Assembly (NCBI GenBank): GCA_963965975.1
Contig: OZ014416.1
Span: forward strand, 4,588,001-4,652,000
Direction of reading: 5' to 3'
DNA: 64,000 bases
From: Xestospongia bergquistia
Taxonomy: Eukaryota > Porifera > Demospongiae > Haplosclerida > Petrosiidae
In this document: positions 36,540 through 47,097 of the stretch, piece after piece
Numbering within the stretch: position 1 is the first letter of the stretch
Layout: every line of letters begins with the position of its first letter
The notes under the pieces: generated by a model
Seen by the model: the letters and a program-made list of their open reading frames with translations, nothing else
Databases searched by the model: none
Told to the model about the DNA's origin: nothing
Position numbers and translations under genes: made by a program

Positions 36540-38515
36540 TTATAATGTCAGCCATTTGCTGTTATCTATTGTTGTTATTTTTGATGCTCTTGCTGTCTTA
36601 TTCTTTTCAGCATCTGTATGTATTGATCAAAGTCTTCATTAAAGTTATCTCTTTTTCTTTTCTTCTCACTCTTGACAGTCTTCAATATTTTTCTCACTAT
36701 ACATGTATATCTAGTTGTACTTGTGCAGCCACACCCACTAAACAATCTTCCCAATTGCCATTACTGGGAAACAATTAGACTCATAGCATTACCAGTAGGT
36801 TGGCCTAAAAAGTCACTTACAAGACTCAACCTTGTATCTTTTCAATTTTGCCTTTATCTGATATGTTGCTGCCTCTTTGATCTATGGACATAGTGTTGTC
36901 TTCTTGATATTGAAGTCATAACTTGCCATTTCTTCTACTACTTGTTTATCTTTCTGTCAAATCCTAGTATTGAGCTATAAAAGTGATGTACAGTTTGTAA
37001 CTCAACATTGTCACTATTTTCTTGTTCACCAAGTTGTTTCCAGAGTTCTTCACATGCTCACTGGTCAACTTTATTTTTAAGTAGATTTTTAAAGATTTGT
37101 TCACGAAAATATCAATGGGCTGAAGTCGATCAGTCATATTTAGTGGCAAAAGACACACGTGAATATTATTAGTTTCTAATAAGCATTGGCAGATTTTGTG
37201 ACCTGGCCTTTAAAGTTAGCCATCACAACAAGAGCAGATCCACCAGGATTACCAATTGTAATACGAACCTTATTGATGTAAATATGAAAATTTTCGTTAG
37301 GTATTGCAGCATTGTCTCTTCTGTAGACCAATGCTTTGATACATGTGTGATTTACCATCCATGAGGAATTGAATACTTGGGATGACAATGACCTCTTTGC
37401 CTTTCTATGCAGACTAGACTGAAGAAAATCTCCAAGCAATGTACCACAAAGTATGGCAGTGATTTAGCTCTTGTCACCAACACCAATTGTCTCTACATAT
37501 CATCTTCCCCTTTCCTCTAACACACATGGGGAACCCTGATTTGATCACAATTAAGAATTAGTTTGGAAGATATTTCCTCCATAAGAGGTAGTTGTTGCAA
37601 CAACATTCAAAAACGACTCATTCAATTTTTCAAATTTTCAAATTGAAGGAGTATAGACAGTGCTCAGAGAGAGTAAACAGTGATGTTATAAAAGTAAAGT
37701 TGGTTCTTTCAAATATTTCAGGCTTAGTAAAAGAAAGCATTCACCAATTAATCTGCTTAATTGAGTATGTTTTAGACGTGATTCGTCTTGTTACTTAAAT
37801 GATATTTTCTCAAATTTTTTCAAAATAAGCTAAAGTTTGTTTACTCTTTGCTGTAGTTGCTTTCTGCTGAACAAGTTAATCCTTGGTAGTAGAGACTTCA
37901 CCCAGTGTCTACTAAGTTCAATGTGTCTACCAAATTCAATAATTTTGTCTTTAGTATACTTCATCTAAAGGTCACAAGCAGCTGACACAGCAATTAAGGT
38001 ATTCACCACTCCTCCACCCTCTCTAATTTTTCTAAGTTATAATTGTACCAGAATATCTAATTTCTTGTCTAGAAGTGGTGACTTGCCACAATGCTTTATT
38101 GGTAGTTTCTTCAGTAGAGTTGCTCTGCTATCTTGAGGCTGCTTATATCATCTCCATTGCTTTAGAACTTTATCATAGTTGTGCTTAATCAACTGTACTG
38201 TGCTTCTACGAACAGTTTGTTTCAGGTTCCTTGTAAAGTAACATGTTACAGTTGAAGTATTATAATGATTGGCATACTTTCAAATATTAGTGCGAAGTTC
38301 TGCACTGTATTTGTTATAGGAACCTCTTTTTTTTCCTGGCATTTCTCTACACCAAGAGAGCTTGCTCTCTATTTGGTTGTTAAATGGCTTCTGAAGAAAT
38401 TAATAAGTCACCACTTGGGTCTGGTAACCATCAATTGGCTTGTAATATCTATATTACTAAGCACTAAGGATTCTCATGTCTTGGTCACAAATAACACATT
38501 TCTCTAAATCATAAA
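36540..38515 (-). pseudogene. pogo-like DDE transposase relic, copy B
   Basis: The minus-strand frame 37176-37439 gives FNSSWMVNHTCIKALVYRRD and GGSALVVMANFKGQVTKSA, and 36964-37158 gives LLPLNMTDRLQPIDIFVNKS. The order NFKGQVT, then LPxNxTDxLQPxDxxVNK is characteristic of pogo/Jerky-type DDE transposases. The Asp expected before NFKG is Ala. Positions 37141-38510 align with 25097-26470 of copy A. Many stops and frameshifts. It sits in the intron directly before the Roc-COR exon. Confidence 0.7.
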
Positions 38516-38943
38516 ACTTTAACCACTATAATTATTTATACTAGTGGAAGTGTTCATTCTGCAAACAACGTTTATTTCATATTTAGTAAATACAATGATA
38601 ATGTTAGACTTATAGTATTTCTCCTGCTAACAAACTATAATGACAGTGTATAACTGTGTATGATGTATTGATAGTCTTTATTAACTAGTTAAAGAGGTAC
38701 TCCTTGATTATGATCTCTAATATATGTACATAGTTTTAGTGTTAGGATTGTCATGTCAGTCTTCCTTGTCATTTCATAATGTACAAGCCTTTCTTTTAAT
38801 AGATTCAGTCTTTTTATCTTAAGCGTTCTTAAAATTATTATAACCAAGTTAATCTGTTTATTTGTTATCATATTACACATGTAATATGTTACATTGCTTA
38901 TAAGTGTAAAGTTGTTATTTATAATTTCTCTTTTTCATTTTAG
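38516..38943 (+). other. intron end before the Roc-COR exon
   Basis: About 430 bp of AT-rich sequence without repeats that I recognise, ending in the TTTCATTTTAG acceptor. Confidence 0.5.
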
Positions 38944-41019
38944 TGGGGCAATAATATACTGCATTTAGCTTGTGAAAATGGCAATGAAGAAACCATACAC
39001 TACCTTTTACATCATATCCAGTTAGATCCAGATCATCAAGTAGCTCGAAACAATAATCAACAAATGCCATTGGATTGTATTTCACCATATGTATCTAGCA
39101 GTAATAGATTTCGATTACTGAAGTTGTTTCAGCCATTCAAACAATGTCACAGAGATTACCTCACAGAATCATATGCTAAATTATTTCTCTGTGGAAAGAA
39201 AGAAGCTGGTAAAAGTTCGTTGGCTGCTGTTATCTCTTATCGTGCTAACATGTGTTCTTCTGAAGATATTGATCCAGAAGAATGTCTTAAAGGTGTCGCA
39301 TTACACACCACTGGAATTGAGTACCACAGTGTTCATAGTCGGGAAATAGGAAACGTTGTAATTTTTGATTTTGCTGGTCATGCTGAATATTATAGTAGCC
39401 ATGCTGCAGTACTGGAAACTCTTTCTTTGAGATCACCGGCTGTCTTCTTAATTTTAAGCAACCTTACTGATGACGAGGAGACAATTAAGAAAGACCTGCT
39501 TTTCTGGTTTAACTTCGTTGAAAATGTAAGCATGAAGTTAACTGGCTCAAGTCAAGTACTTGTCCTTGGAAGTCACATTGATGAACTATCCAGTGAAAAC
39601 AACTTCCAGCCTTTTGTAAATGATGTAGCTAATTCATCTGTTCGTTTTCAAAATTACAAAGGGTTTGTCCCAATAGACTGTCATCGACCAGGAGGAAAAG
39701 GTGTCAACATAGTTATGAAGAAGTTAAGAGAGTGCTGTGAAGCTGTTGTGGACAAAAATGATAAGATAAGCTACCACTGTCACTGTCTAAATTCTTTTCT
39801 TCAACAGCTGGAGGAGGTTGCTATTAGTCTAGATGAGCTGTGTTCCAAATTAATGGAACTAAATGAGCCTTGTCTTTTGACAGATAGATCAACAGTGTTG
39901 GAGTTTTTGACCATTCTTGGAAGCAAGGGCCTTATCTTGTTTTTGGCTAATACATGGGTGATTATTGACCAAAAAGCTCTTTTAACTGAGGTTAATGGTG
40001 TCTTATTCAATAAAAGCATTGATCGTGAGCGTAAGGCAGTTGCCAGTAACACTGGCATAATGCCTGTCTCTACTCTAGCTAACCTTTTCCCTAAACTTAA
40101 AACAGATATGCTGATTCGTTTCTTGACAAGTCTGCAATTTTGTCATCAAATGGACTCTCACACCGTTTCTTGTATTACTAATAATATACCATCTGATGAC
40201 TTTCTTAATTGTAAAGATGAGAATTTTTTATTCTTCCCTGCACTTATTACAGAGGATAAACCCACTTTAATCTTTGAAATGACAAATGTATTTGGTTGGT
40301 GCTTGTGGTGTGATATACCACAACAATTTCTCTCCATGCGTTTTCTCCATGTTCTTCTTCATCGCTTAGCTTACACTTTTTGTCATCCTCTTCTCACCAA
40401 ACCTGGTTATATTACTTCTAATCCGAAAGCTCAAGTTTTACATCGACTCTGTACTATGTGGAAAAGTGGTATTTATTGGAAAGAGAAGGAGAATAATATT
40501 GAAGTAATTGTTGAGGTTACTGAAGCCAACCGATGTGTTACAGTTCTTGTATCTTGCAGCAGTTTAATAGAAAGTTATCAACTTCGTGCATCACTCATCA
40601 AAGAAGTACTTAATCTTAAAAATGAATTATGTCCATGTACTTCAAAACAGTTTATTATTGCACCTGGTAACATTAAGGATATCATGGATAAGGAACTGAG
40701 ATATCGTACAGTCTATGCTCTTAGAGAAGTTGCTAAAGGTGTCCTAATGAAAGGAACTGTTACTTCCACTAATGATGAAAGTGTTGATGTCCAATTAGTT
40801 GTTGGTGAAAAGGAACCATACCTCCATATTGACCCTCTTGTGACCAAAGTTCTCTTTACTGACACCAACAAAGATCTACCACTGCCAGATCACTATGTCC
40901 AACATATACAAGAAGTATGTGGGGAGATCATGTCCCTCTATCCATCATCAGATTTTATCGACCTTTCTGTAAAAGAACATCTCAACAAATTTAGTATTTT
41001 TGCTGGACGTAATCCTTTG
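38944..41019 (+). CDS. large exon: terminal ankyrin repeat plus Roc GTPase and COR-like region
   Basis: The acceptor TTTCATTTTAG precedes WGNNILHLACENGNEETIHY, a further ankyrin repeat in frame with the preceding exons. I place the exon start here rather than at the internal Met at 39064. 692 codons then run to TTG|GTAAGT (phase 0). The Roc (Ras of complex proteins) domain shows a P-loop GKKEAGKSS at exon residues 84-92, a switch II DFAGH at 142-146, a G4-like LGSHIDE ending at 214, and FVPIDC as the G5 region. After it a COR-like region spans roughly residues 280-600, with ILGSKGLILFLANTWVIIDQ and a helical FPKLKTDMLIRFLTSLQF block. Roc-COR proteins (LRRK2, DAPK1, MASL1) bind GTP and dimerise through COR. 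Order ankyrin, Roc, COR, Death matches DAPK1 without a visible kinase. The C-terminal third is novel to me. Confidence 0.9.
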
Positions 41020-41077
41020 GTAAGTCAATGTTACCTAACATGACATGTGAGAGGTTTTATTTTATTTCATTTTATAG

Positions 41078-41150
41078 AAAATAGCCACACCTTATGTAAG
41101 AAAAGAGGAAATTACTCTCCTTCCAAAAAAAGTTCATTTGACAAGGAAAG
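41078..41150 (+). CDS. linker exon after COR region
   Basis: 73 nt, acceptor TTTATAG, donor GTAAAA, phase 0 in and phase 1 out. It encodes KIATPYVRKEEITLLPKKVH plus a short basic end. It is a short conserved-looking segment joining the COR region to the disordered linker. No domain recognised. Confidence 0.75.
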
Positions 41151-41721
41151 GTAAAAAGTAATAGTTTTTTAATTGTAACCACTTTAGTCTCAATACTTTC
41201 ATTACCTTGCTTACAAAGGAATTATCAAAAATTGTTTTCTTGTTAGTAGAAATCTTAGTAGATGTTTGCATTAAAATACTAGCTAAAGCAGCTTGTCTGC
41301 TAAGGAGTTGTTGACAGTATATAGATACATGTTAGTACATTGACATGGAAGGTTTTAGCAGTTTGGATAATGGACATTGTATACTTACTGCAAATATAAA
41401 TATTAACTATTACATTACTGATTAATTATCATTATTATGAGTGGGAGCCCATAAACTCAAAGAAATAGGCAACTACATGGTATAGCATGAAGCAAGAACA
41501 CTTTAAGAACAACTAGAGAAGGAATACTTTAAATATATTTGTAGCATCGACGGAAAACTCCAAATATACTACTGTTGTTTGTCTAATGCTGTACCAGCTT
41601 TAGAGTATGAGTCATATATTTCACCTATTAGCATTGACAATAGTGATTGTTTCAATTTCAATGCTACTCCTGTCAGAAGTGTTTGCACAGCATTTATAGT
41701 TGATTTATTATTATGTTGCAG

Positions 41722-41781
41722 GTAATCAAGAGTCAAAGCCATGTACATCCATTGATGATTTTAGTCCCTTTCCTAAATTAT
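41722..41781 (+). CDS. short linker exon before first Death domain
   Basis: 60 nt, acceptor TTGCAG, donor GTAAGT, phase 1 in and out. It encodes GNQESKPCTSIDDFSPFPKL, a polar, probably disordered linker. Junction codons complete correctly on both sides (G|GT and T|TG). Confidence 0.75.
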
Positions 41782-41831
41782 GTAAGTTAATCGAGTCATT
41801 CTTGACAATTGTTTTATTTAATTTCCTATAG

Positions 41832-42146
41832 TGATCAAACCTACAAGACGTGAAGTATTAATTCAACTTGCCTGCATCAATGCTTCATGGCATGAAATTG
41901 GAGATGCCCTTGGAGTGAAATATAATGACCTTGACAGTTTGGCTCAATCCAATCTCAATAATCAAGCAAAACTTAGTAAAGTTATTCATATGTGGATAGA
42001 AATGGATGGTAAAGATGACGGTGCTCCTGTTACTTGGATCACAATTTTAGATGTTCTAAAGGGACAACTTCTTAACAAGAAAGCCCTAGCTATAAAGATA
42101 TATCAGTCATTGAAAGACCACAGTTCTAAAGAACTGATAGCTCCAA
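41832..42146 (+). CDS. first Death domain exon
   Basis: The acceptor CCTATAG completes a Leu codon, and the exon reads RREVLIQLACINASWHEIGD, then ALGVKYNDLDSLAQSN, a Lys-rich helix with HMWIE, and APVTWITILDVLKGQLLN. The W-x-x-[IL]-G-x-x-L and late TW motifs are hallmarks of Death domains, six-helix adaptors that form homotypic signalling complexes. I end the exon at a GTAAAT donor, because phase 1 then joins exactly to the next exon (A|AA CCT). If that donor is not used, translation stops at 42169, giving a shorter isoform. Confidence 0.8.
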
Positions 42147-42531
42147 GTAAATATATAATAGGCTTATGATGTTAATACATGAACATATTAGTTTTGATTA
42201 AGTTAATACTTGTGACGGTCATAATATTGAAGCTAGCATAACCTATTCTCTAACATGTTATTATTTATTTTTTCATTTTTTGTGATGAGCAGAAAGGTTA
42301 ATATCTTTTAGAGATTTTTATTGCTCTATCTTTTGCTAATATATCTTTGCTCTGACTTGTATAGCAATAATGATTGAATGTATTATTTTACAGTTTCTCA
42401 TATATGTTTATTGTACATATTAGAGTTAAAGGCTATGCAACTATTAATATATGATGTTTGTATTGTGACTTTGTACAAGTTATTTGTATATAACATATCA
42501 TATTTTATGAGGTTTACTTTATATCCTATAG

Positions 42532-42605
42532 AACCTGCTAAGGAATCAGGTAGTGCTAATACAACTGAAGGATATAATACTGACAAGTTACCTATGGAAA
42601 GTCAG
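42532..42605 (+). CDS. acidic/polar linker exon
   Basis: 74 nt, acceptor TCCTATAG, donor GTATGA, phase 1 in and phase 0 out. It encodes PAKESGSANTTEGYNTDKLP and a short end, low complexity and probably disordered, tethering the first Death domain to the next death-fold exon. Confidence 0.7.
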
Positions 42606-42745
42606 GTATGATTTATCTTCTAATGTTGTAAGTCATGTTAATTTTGGTCATTCATAAATTCAGTTGCTTAATGATATAATAGACGATGATTATATCATCA
42701 ATCTTTCCTATTGTCTATTTATCACATACTTACTTTACTCACCAG

Positions 42746-42815
42746 CAACAACTCTCACAAGAACTTTCAAATGAGCCCAAAGAAGAGACTATCTCTAGTG
42801 ATAGTACACATCAAG
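42746..42815 (+). CDS. Gln/Ser/Glu-rich linker exon
   Basis: 70 nt, acceptor CTCACCAG, donor GTAATG, phase 0 in and phase 1 out. It encodes QQLSQELSNEPKEETISSDS and a short end. It is polar and presumably disordered, with several potential phosphorylation sites (inference). Confidence 0.7.
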
Positions 42816-43052
42816 GTAATGTAAGACAATAATAACCATTTCATATAATATTATATGTGATGACATCAACTAATCATTGTGTCACCTACACAGTCTATGT
42901 TGTTATAGTTGGCATAGTGATATTAAGTAGTTTACTTTGGTTAATAAATGTTGTATCACGTTTTTGTTGAGATCAAAATTCATTTATTCTCTTTTATTTT
43001 TTCTAAGTAACCTTAACTCTGTTACTTTTCCTTTTCTTGTCATATTATGTAG

Positions 43053-43355
43053 GCACGTCTGAGTCATCAGAAATATTTCTGGATTATTTTGCTGATATTT
43101 GTGATGCCATTGAAGTTAAACCCCTTCCCATTGTTAACTGGCTCCTTGCTGCTAGATTGATATCATCAAATTTTAAAGATGATGTACAAAGTATGAGTGG
43201 TGATAATTATGACAAAGCAGACAAAGTAGTTAATGAACTACAACGACAGGTTAAGGAAAAAGGAATTGATTTTTTAAAAGCTATCTGTGATTTTCTTCTG
43301 AGCCAAAACCATACATTAAAAGACATTGGCATAAGAATGAAAAGTCAACTAGAAA
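43053..43355 (+). CDS. CARD-like death-fold exon
   Basis: 303 nt, acceptor TTATGTAG, donor GTGAGA, phase 1 in and out. It begins TSESSEIFLDYFADICDAIE and continues PLPIVNWLLAARLISSNFKD, then a DKADKVVNELQRQV helix and KAICDFLLSQNHTLKDIGIR. The helix spacing, the L-x-x-x-L-x-x-x-x-L-I-S pattern and the late Lys/Ala helix resemble a CARD more than a classical Death domain, but DED is possible. Without splicing the frame stops at 43384. It joins in frame to the next death-fold exon. Confidence 0.7.
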
Positions 43356-44667
43356 GTGAGACAGTTTATAATACAATATTATAATTATATTAGAAAATTA
43401 ATATTTGTATAACTGATTCTTTAATGATGTTATAATTGAGTAATCTACTGTATACAATAAATGTATTTATTTTTTATGTACTGTAGGCTAAATCCACCTA
43501 CTTAGTATCTAGTCCTCTACATGCTTCAAAGTGAAAGTGTTATCAAAGCCAATAACATAAATTTACACCACTTACCACATGACAGCATGTGCCAACTCGC
43601 AAATAACTAATTACAAGATGCCTTAGCCACATTAAGGAGAAAGAGTGTGCAAATCCCAATCTATAGTATTAGAAAGACTAGCTTGTGATCATATTTGCAA
43701 GTTTAACAATTATGTATGTGATTAAATTGCTAGGGATGTAATTAAAAAAAATTTTTTATGGTCATTGTCAACATAATTGGTAGAAGAAATATTTTTGTGT
43801 GAATTGTGTCAGTGTAAAATCATACAACATGCAGGTCAATAATTTTTTTAGCCAAATGGTTTATAATAGCAAATTCTTTATGGTATATTTTTGCTTTCAG
43901 CAAGTAGCTGTCTTGTACGCTATAGAGATTATTTTGTAATTGTGATATGAAAAATCACAAAATGTGATAATTATATAAGTACTTATATTGCATGCATGTG
44001 AAGTGCCTCTGATCATCTTTGTTTGGTCTGAGTGTACATATGATTCACACATTTATCAAACACTCAAATAACAACAGTAGTCATTGCAGACAAGATCCTT
44101 AACTTCAACAACTCAAATTACAGGGTAAGGCTTGGAGATAGAGCTTTCTAGTAAATGTGGTGATGGATAACTCTAACTTAATGTTGATTTACCCTCTGTC
44201 TGAATTATTTTTGATGGCACAGTACATGTGTGTACTTTGTATGTTCATGGGTGTTAGAATGATATATAAGATAAATCTATTGCTTACTTAATAAATTTGA
44301 CTTAAAGTATTCTTAAAGTATATTTAGCTATCTTGGTAAATTGATTATAGTTTGGAAATAATTGGAAGCTATTGACTAAATTTAAAGATTATTAATCCAT
44401 TAAGCCATTGCCTATCTATTATTATTACACATGTCTATTTAAATCCAAATGTCCAAACTTCCTGTTCATAGACACCACCAACTATGATTATTGTGTTTGT
44501 ATTTTGTATTTTGAATTATTGGCAGTTTTTTTGAACTGTTTGACTTGTTAAGTCATCTATACATGTGTTAATATCAATAATTTGATTACACTTATTAAAA
44601 TGGCTTAACAAAGAAAAAAATCATTTTCTTAAATCAATTTTAAATTGTATTTTCCCATTTCATATAG
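43356..44667 (+). other. intron between CARD-like and second Death domain exons
   Basis: 1.3 kb of AT-rich sequence with no ORF. At about 43486-43525 a pyrimidine tract plus TACTGTAG and CCACCTACTTAG resembles the candidate terminal exon at 45081. An AATAAA lies at about 43456, so a short isoform could end here. Positions 43583-43599 match 54061-54077 exactly over 17 bases. Confidence 0.45.
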
Positions 44668-44963
44668 GTGAAATAGTTGAAGGAGGTGTAATTGTATCTA
44701 CTTTACCAGATGATCTCTTGGATCAACAACCTACAATTAAAGAAATAATTACATATGCTGAAACTGCAAAGTGGAATAAGTTGGGTGTGTCACTAGAACT
44801 GAATATAGTGGCACTAGCTGAATGCCATGACTGTACCAGTATGTATCAGTTATGGATTGAGGAAAAGGCAAGAGAAGCAACAAGGAGGAATTTATTAGTT
44901 GCTTTAAGAGCTATTAGACAGAATAATGTAGCAAGAAAGTATGAAGATTATTTGGAAACAATA
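44668..44963 (+). CDS. second Death domain exon
   Basis: 296 nt, acceptor TTCATATAG, donor GTAAGT, phase 1 in and phase 0 out. It starts EIVEGGVIVSTLPDDLLDQQ, then IKEIITYAETAKWNKLGVSL, MYQLWIEEKA and RRNLLVALRAIRQNNVARKY. K-W-x-K-L-G-x-x-L followed by W-I-E-E and R-x-N-L-L-x-A-L-R is the typical Death domain core. If the donor is not used, the frame stops at 44993 after ten more codons, a plausible C-terminus. Confidence 0.8.
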
Positions 44964-45080
44964 GTAAGTTACATTGTCTATGCATTAATGTAAACATGTA
45001 CATTGAATGGACACTTTAGCTAAGAATAGCCTCATATTATCAATTACATGACAAATGTCTTTACTTTCTATGTACTCCAG

Positions 45081-45101
45081 GGCTTAATTTCACCTACTTA
45101 G
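45081..45101 (+). CDS. possible tiny terminal exon
   Basis: A good acceptor (TTTCTATGTACTCCAG) is followed in phase 0 by six codons G-L-I-S-P-T and TAG. This joins correctly to the second Death domain exon. A related sequence at about 43486 suggests a death-fold exon plus terminal exon pair was duplicated. It is only 21 nt, so the call is tentative. Confidence 0.35.
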   Translation, partial: GLISPT

Positions 45102-45117
45102 TCTTCAGTCCTCCTCA

Positions 45118-45375
45118 TATTTTGCTTTTTATTTTCTGCTTTTTATATTTGCTGGGTTTTACGTTTTGTTTTTTTATATTTTGGGCATTTTGTAAATTTA
45201 TTATTAATTTGCTGCTTTTTATATTTACTGGTTTTAATTATTGCTCCTTTTAATATTTGCTTTTTATATTTGCTGCTTTTGATTATTCAGTATTATTATA
45301 TATGTACTATTTTAAAAGAAAGTTTACTGCTTTTTATCATTTGCTACTTCCTACTTTTTTGCTGCTTGATATATT
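45118..45375. repeat. T-rich degenerate minisatellite
   Basis: Irregular tandem copies of a CTTTTTATATTTG-like unit (GCTTTTTATATTTGCTG, GCTGCTTTTTATATTTACTG and so on), heavily T-biased on the + strand, just after the predicted gene end. Confidence 0.7.
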
Positions 45376-45861
45376 TTCTTAGTATAATTAGGTAAATCAA
45401 TTTATATATTTAAAACTAGAGAATCTAAACCTTTCACTATTTTATGTTGGGGCTGCTGTTATTTAGAAGTTTTTATTGTTAGAATACATGACTAATTAAT
45501 ATCTATTACATCAATAATATAAAATTTTAAATATTCCACAATTACGTATAACTATAATATTTCATGACACAGTATACAATATCATTCAGTTATTGTCTAC
45601 AGGATATATACTGCTAACAGCAATGAGTAGTGTCTTTTTTGATTTGTAAATTGATTAGCGAAATGTTTGAAGGCAGGGTTCAACTATTGGTTAAGTTTAT
45701 CTTGTATACTGTGAAAGTTGTAAGACTGAACTTGATAAGTCTGGTGGCATTAGTTATTATTGCCAGGTGCATTATGCCTACTTTCAAAAACTAAATAATA
45801 GCTATTAGCCTTAATAAGCTTATTGAAACCTAAAAGGTCTTAGTGATCCATTCCTTCCTTA
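45376..45861. other. unassigned AT-rich sequence
   Basis: No ORF, repeat or domain seen. Confidence 0.4.
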
Positions 45862-46110
45862 AGATGAAGCAGTTTTGTCTGATTACTTGAAAATTCTCAG
45901 TGACAAAGGTCTTACTTTTTTTCTGAGAAATAAAATAGTGTCTGATAGTTGGATTGTAGTCAACAAATGTAGTTTTACAAAAGTTCTTTCCAACATATGA
46001 TACAAGAATGCTTGATTATTTGATAAGCATGGAATTTTGTCATGTTATCAATTCAGATGCACTGAATACTATTACTACCAATGTCTTCATCAGATTGTGT
46101 TCCTAATGTT
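45862..46110 (+). pseudogene. relic of a second COR domain
   Basis: In one frame: DEAVLSDYLKILSDKGLTFF, then SWIVVNKCSFTKVLSNI and a stop. In a second frame: MLDYLISMEFCHVINSDALN followed by TITTN. These line up with VLEFLTILGSKGLILFLANT, WVIIDQKALLTEVNGVL and MLIRFLTSLQFCHQMDS in the Roc-COR exon at 38944-41019. A frameshift and a stop separate the pieces, and the segment between them in the intact exon is missing. It is a decayed fragment of a paralogous ankyrin-Roc-COR gene or a partial duplication of this one. Confidence 0.7.
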
Positions 46111-46204
46111 GATGTACTTTTCTTTCCAGCTCTCATACCACTGAGCCTACTCAAGATTTATATGATTATTCGAAATGTGGATTTGGTTGATGCATGTATT
46201 GTTC

Positions 46205-46485
46205 TATTCCATTACAATTCCTCTCTGTTATTAATAAAGCTGCAGAGGAAGGAATAATTGTTTTGTTTACCACCTCATTCTACACACTTGACTCAGCCCC
46301 TTAATAAGGGATATTTTTCAATTTTAAAGAGATATTGGTGAGAGGAGTGTCATAATTACTTAAGCTCAAACCCTGGAAAGAAGCATGACAATAGAATATG
46401 TTATAAGTGGTTTTTGTACAACTGGAGGTTACCCTATTAACAAAGCAGCTGTTTTTTTAAAACACCAGGTGTTTATTAATTTTCC
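46205..46485 (+). pseudogene. Tigger-type transposase fragment
   Basis: The + strand encodes SVINKAAEEGIIV, then in another frame a PPHSTHL/QPLNKGYFSILKRYW-like stretch and GYPINKAAVFLK. The same segments occur in the minus-strand transposase at 48626-49531. It is a short internal piece with stops, in the opposite orientation and directly behind the COR relic. Confidence 0.75.
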
Positions 46486-46876
46486 AAGTTCTGAATCATG
46501 TTAAATTGCTAATAAGTCTTCTTCTCGTATAGGTAATTTTTGTTTTATCCATTTTTATTATTGATAGATGTATTTATAGTAGTCTCATAATCTAAATATA
46601 TTGTCTACAGCCAAAAGCCATGGCCATTTTTATCAAGTAATGAGTGAACTATAAAAATCGTAGAATTAAGCTTTATTATCTGAAAACGAATTATTGTTCA
46701 GAAAATCAGCTGGATAGGTGTGGCTATAGTTATTCACTAACACTTTAGGTAGGTCATGTACATTATAATAAGCAAAGCTGGTTAAAAGGTTCAATGCCAA
46801 CTGACAAGGTGTTACATTATGCAAACATATATTGAAACATGTACTCAGTTTTTTAGGTGCTCAATTAAAAGTTTCA
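46486..46876. other. spacer with no recognised feature
   Basis: AT-rich; presumably includes the 3' UTR and end of the minus-strand PHD exon gene. Confidence 0.4.
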
Positions 46877-47049
46877 TTAAATGACATTCAAGAGTTTGGT
46901 GCATCTATCACATGTAGGACAACACCAAGTCCCTTTTGGTTTTCTCTTAAGATTAGCACATTCAAAATGGCACCAGTCAATTGAGCAATTTGCATTGTCA
47001 CAATAAATCATTTTGCCAAACTGCCCCTGCCTGCAAATGCAGTACTTTT
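46877..47049 (-). CDS. PHD-finger terminal exon of the Tigger-type gene
   Basis: The acceptor TTTTTATAG leads in phase 1 to EKYCICRQGQFGKMIYCDNA, then CSIDWCHFECANLKRKPKGT and WCCPTC, ending in a stop. The spacing of Cys and His (C-x-C...C-x4-C...H-x2-C...W-x-C-x2-C) is a complete C4HC3 PHD finger, most like the ING type that reads methylated histone H3 tails. The 57-codon exon has no stops. The preceding repeat exons end in phase 1, so it fits them exactly. PHD fingers at the end of pogo-type transposases are known in some invertebrate genomes (recalled, not checked). Confidence 0.8.
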
Positions 47050-47097
47050 CTATAAAAATATTATTGCAAGTAAGCAATATATGTTATATATATATAC

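Noticed and set aside
41831-42169. Death domain exon as a separate small gene starting at 41831
   Set aside because: The frame has no ATG there; it begins at a splice acceptor and completes a codon from the previous exon.
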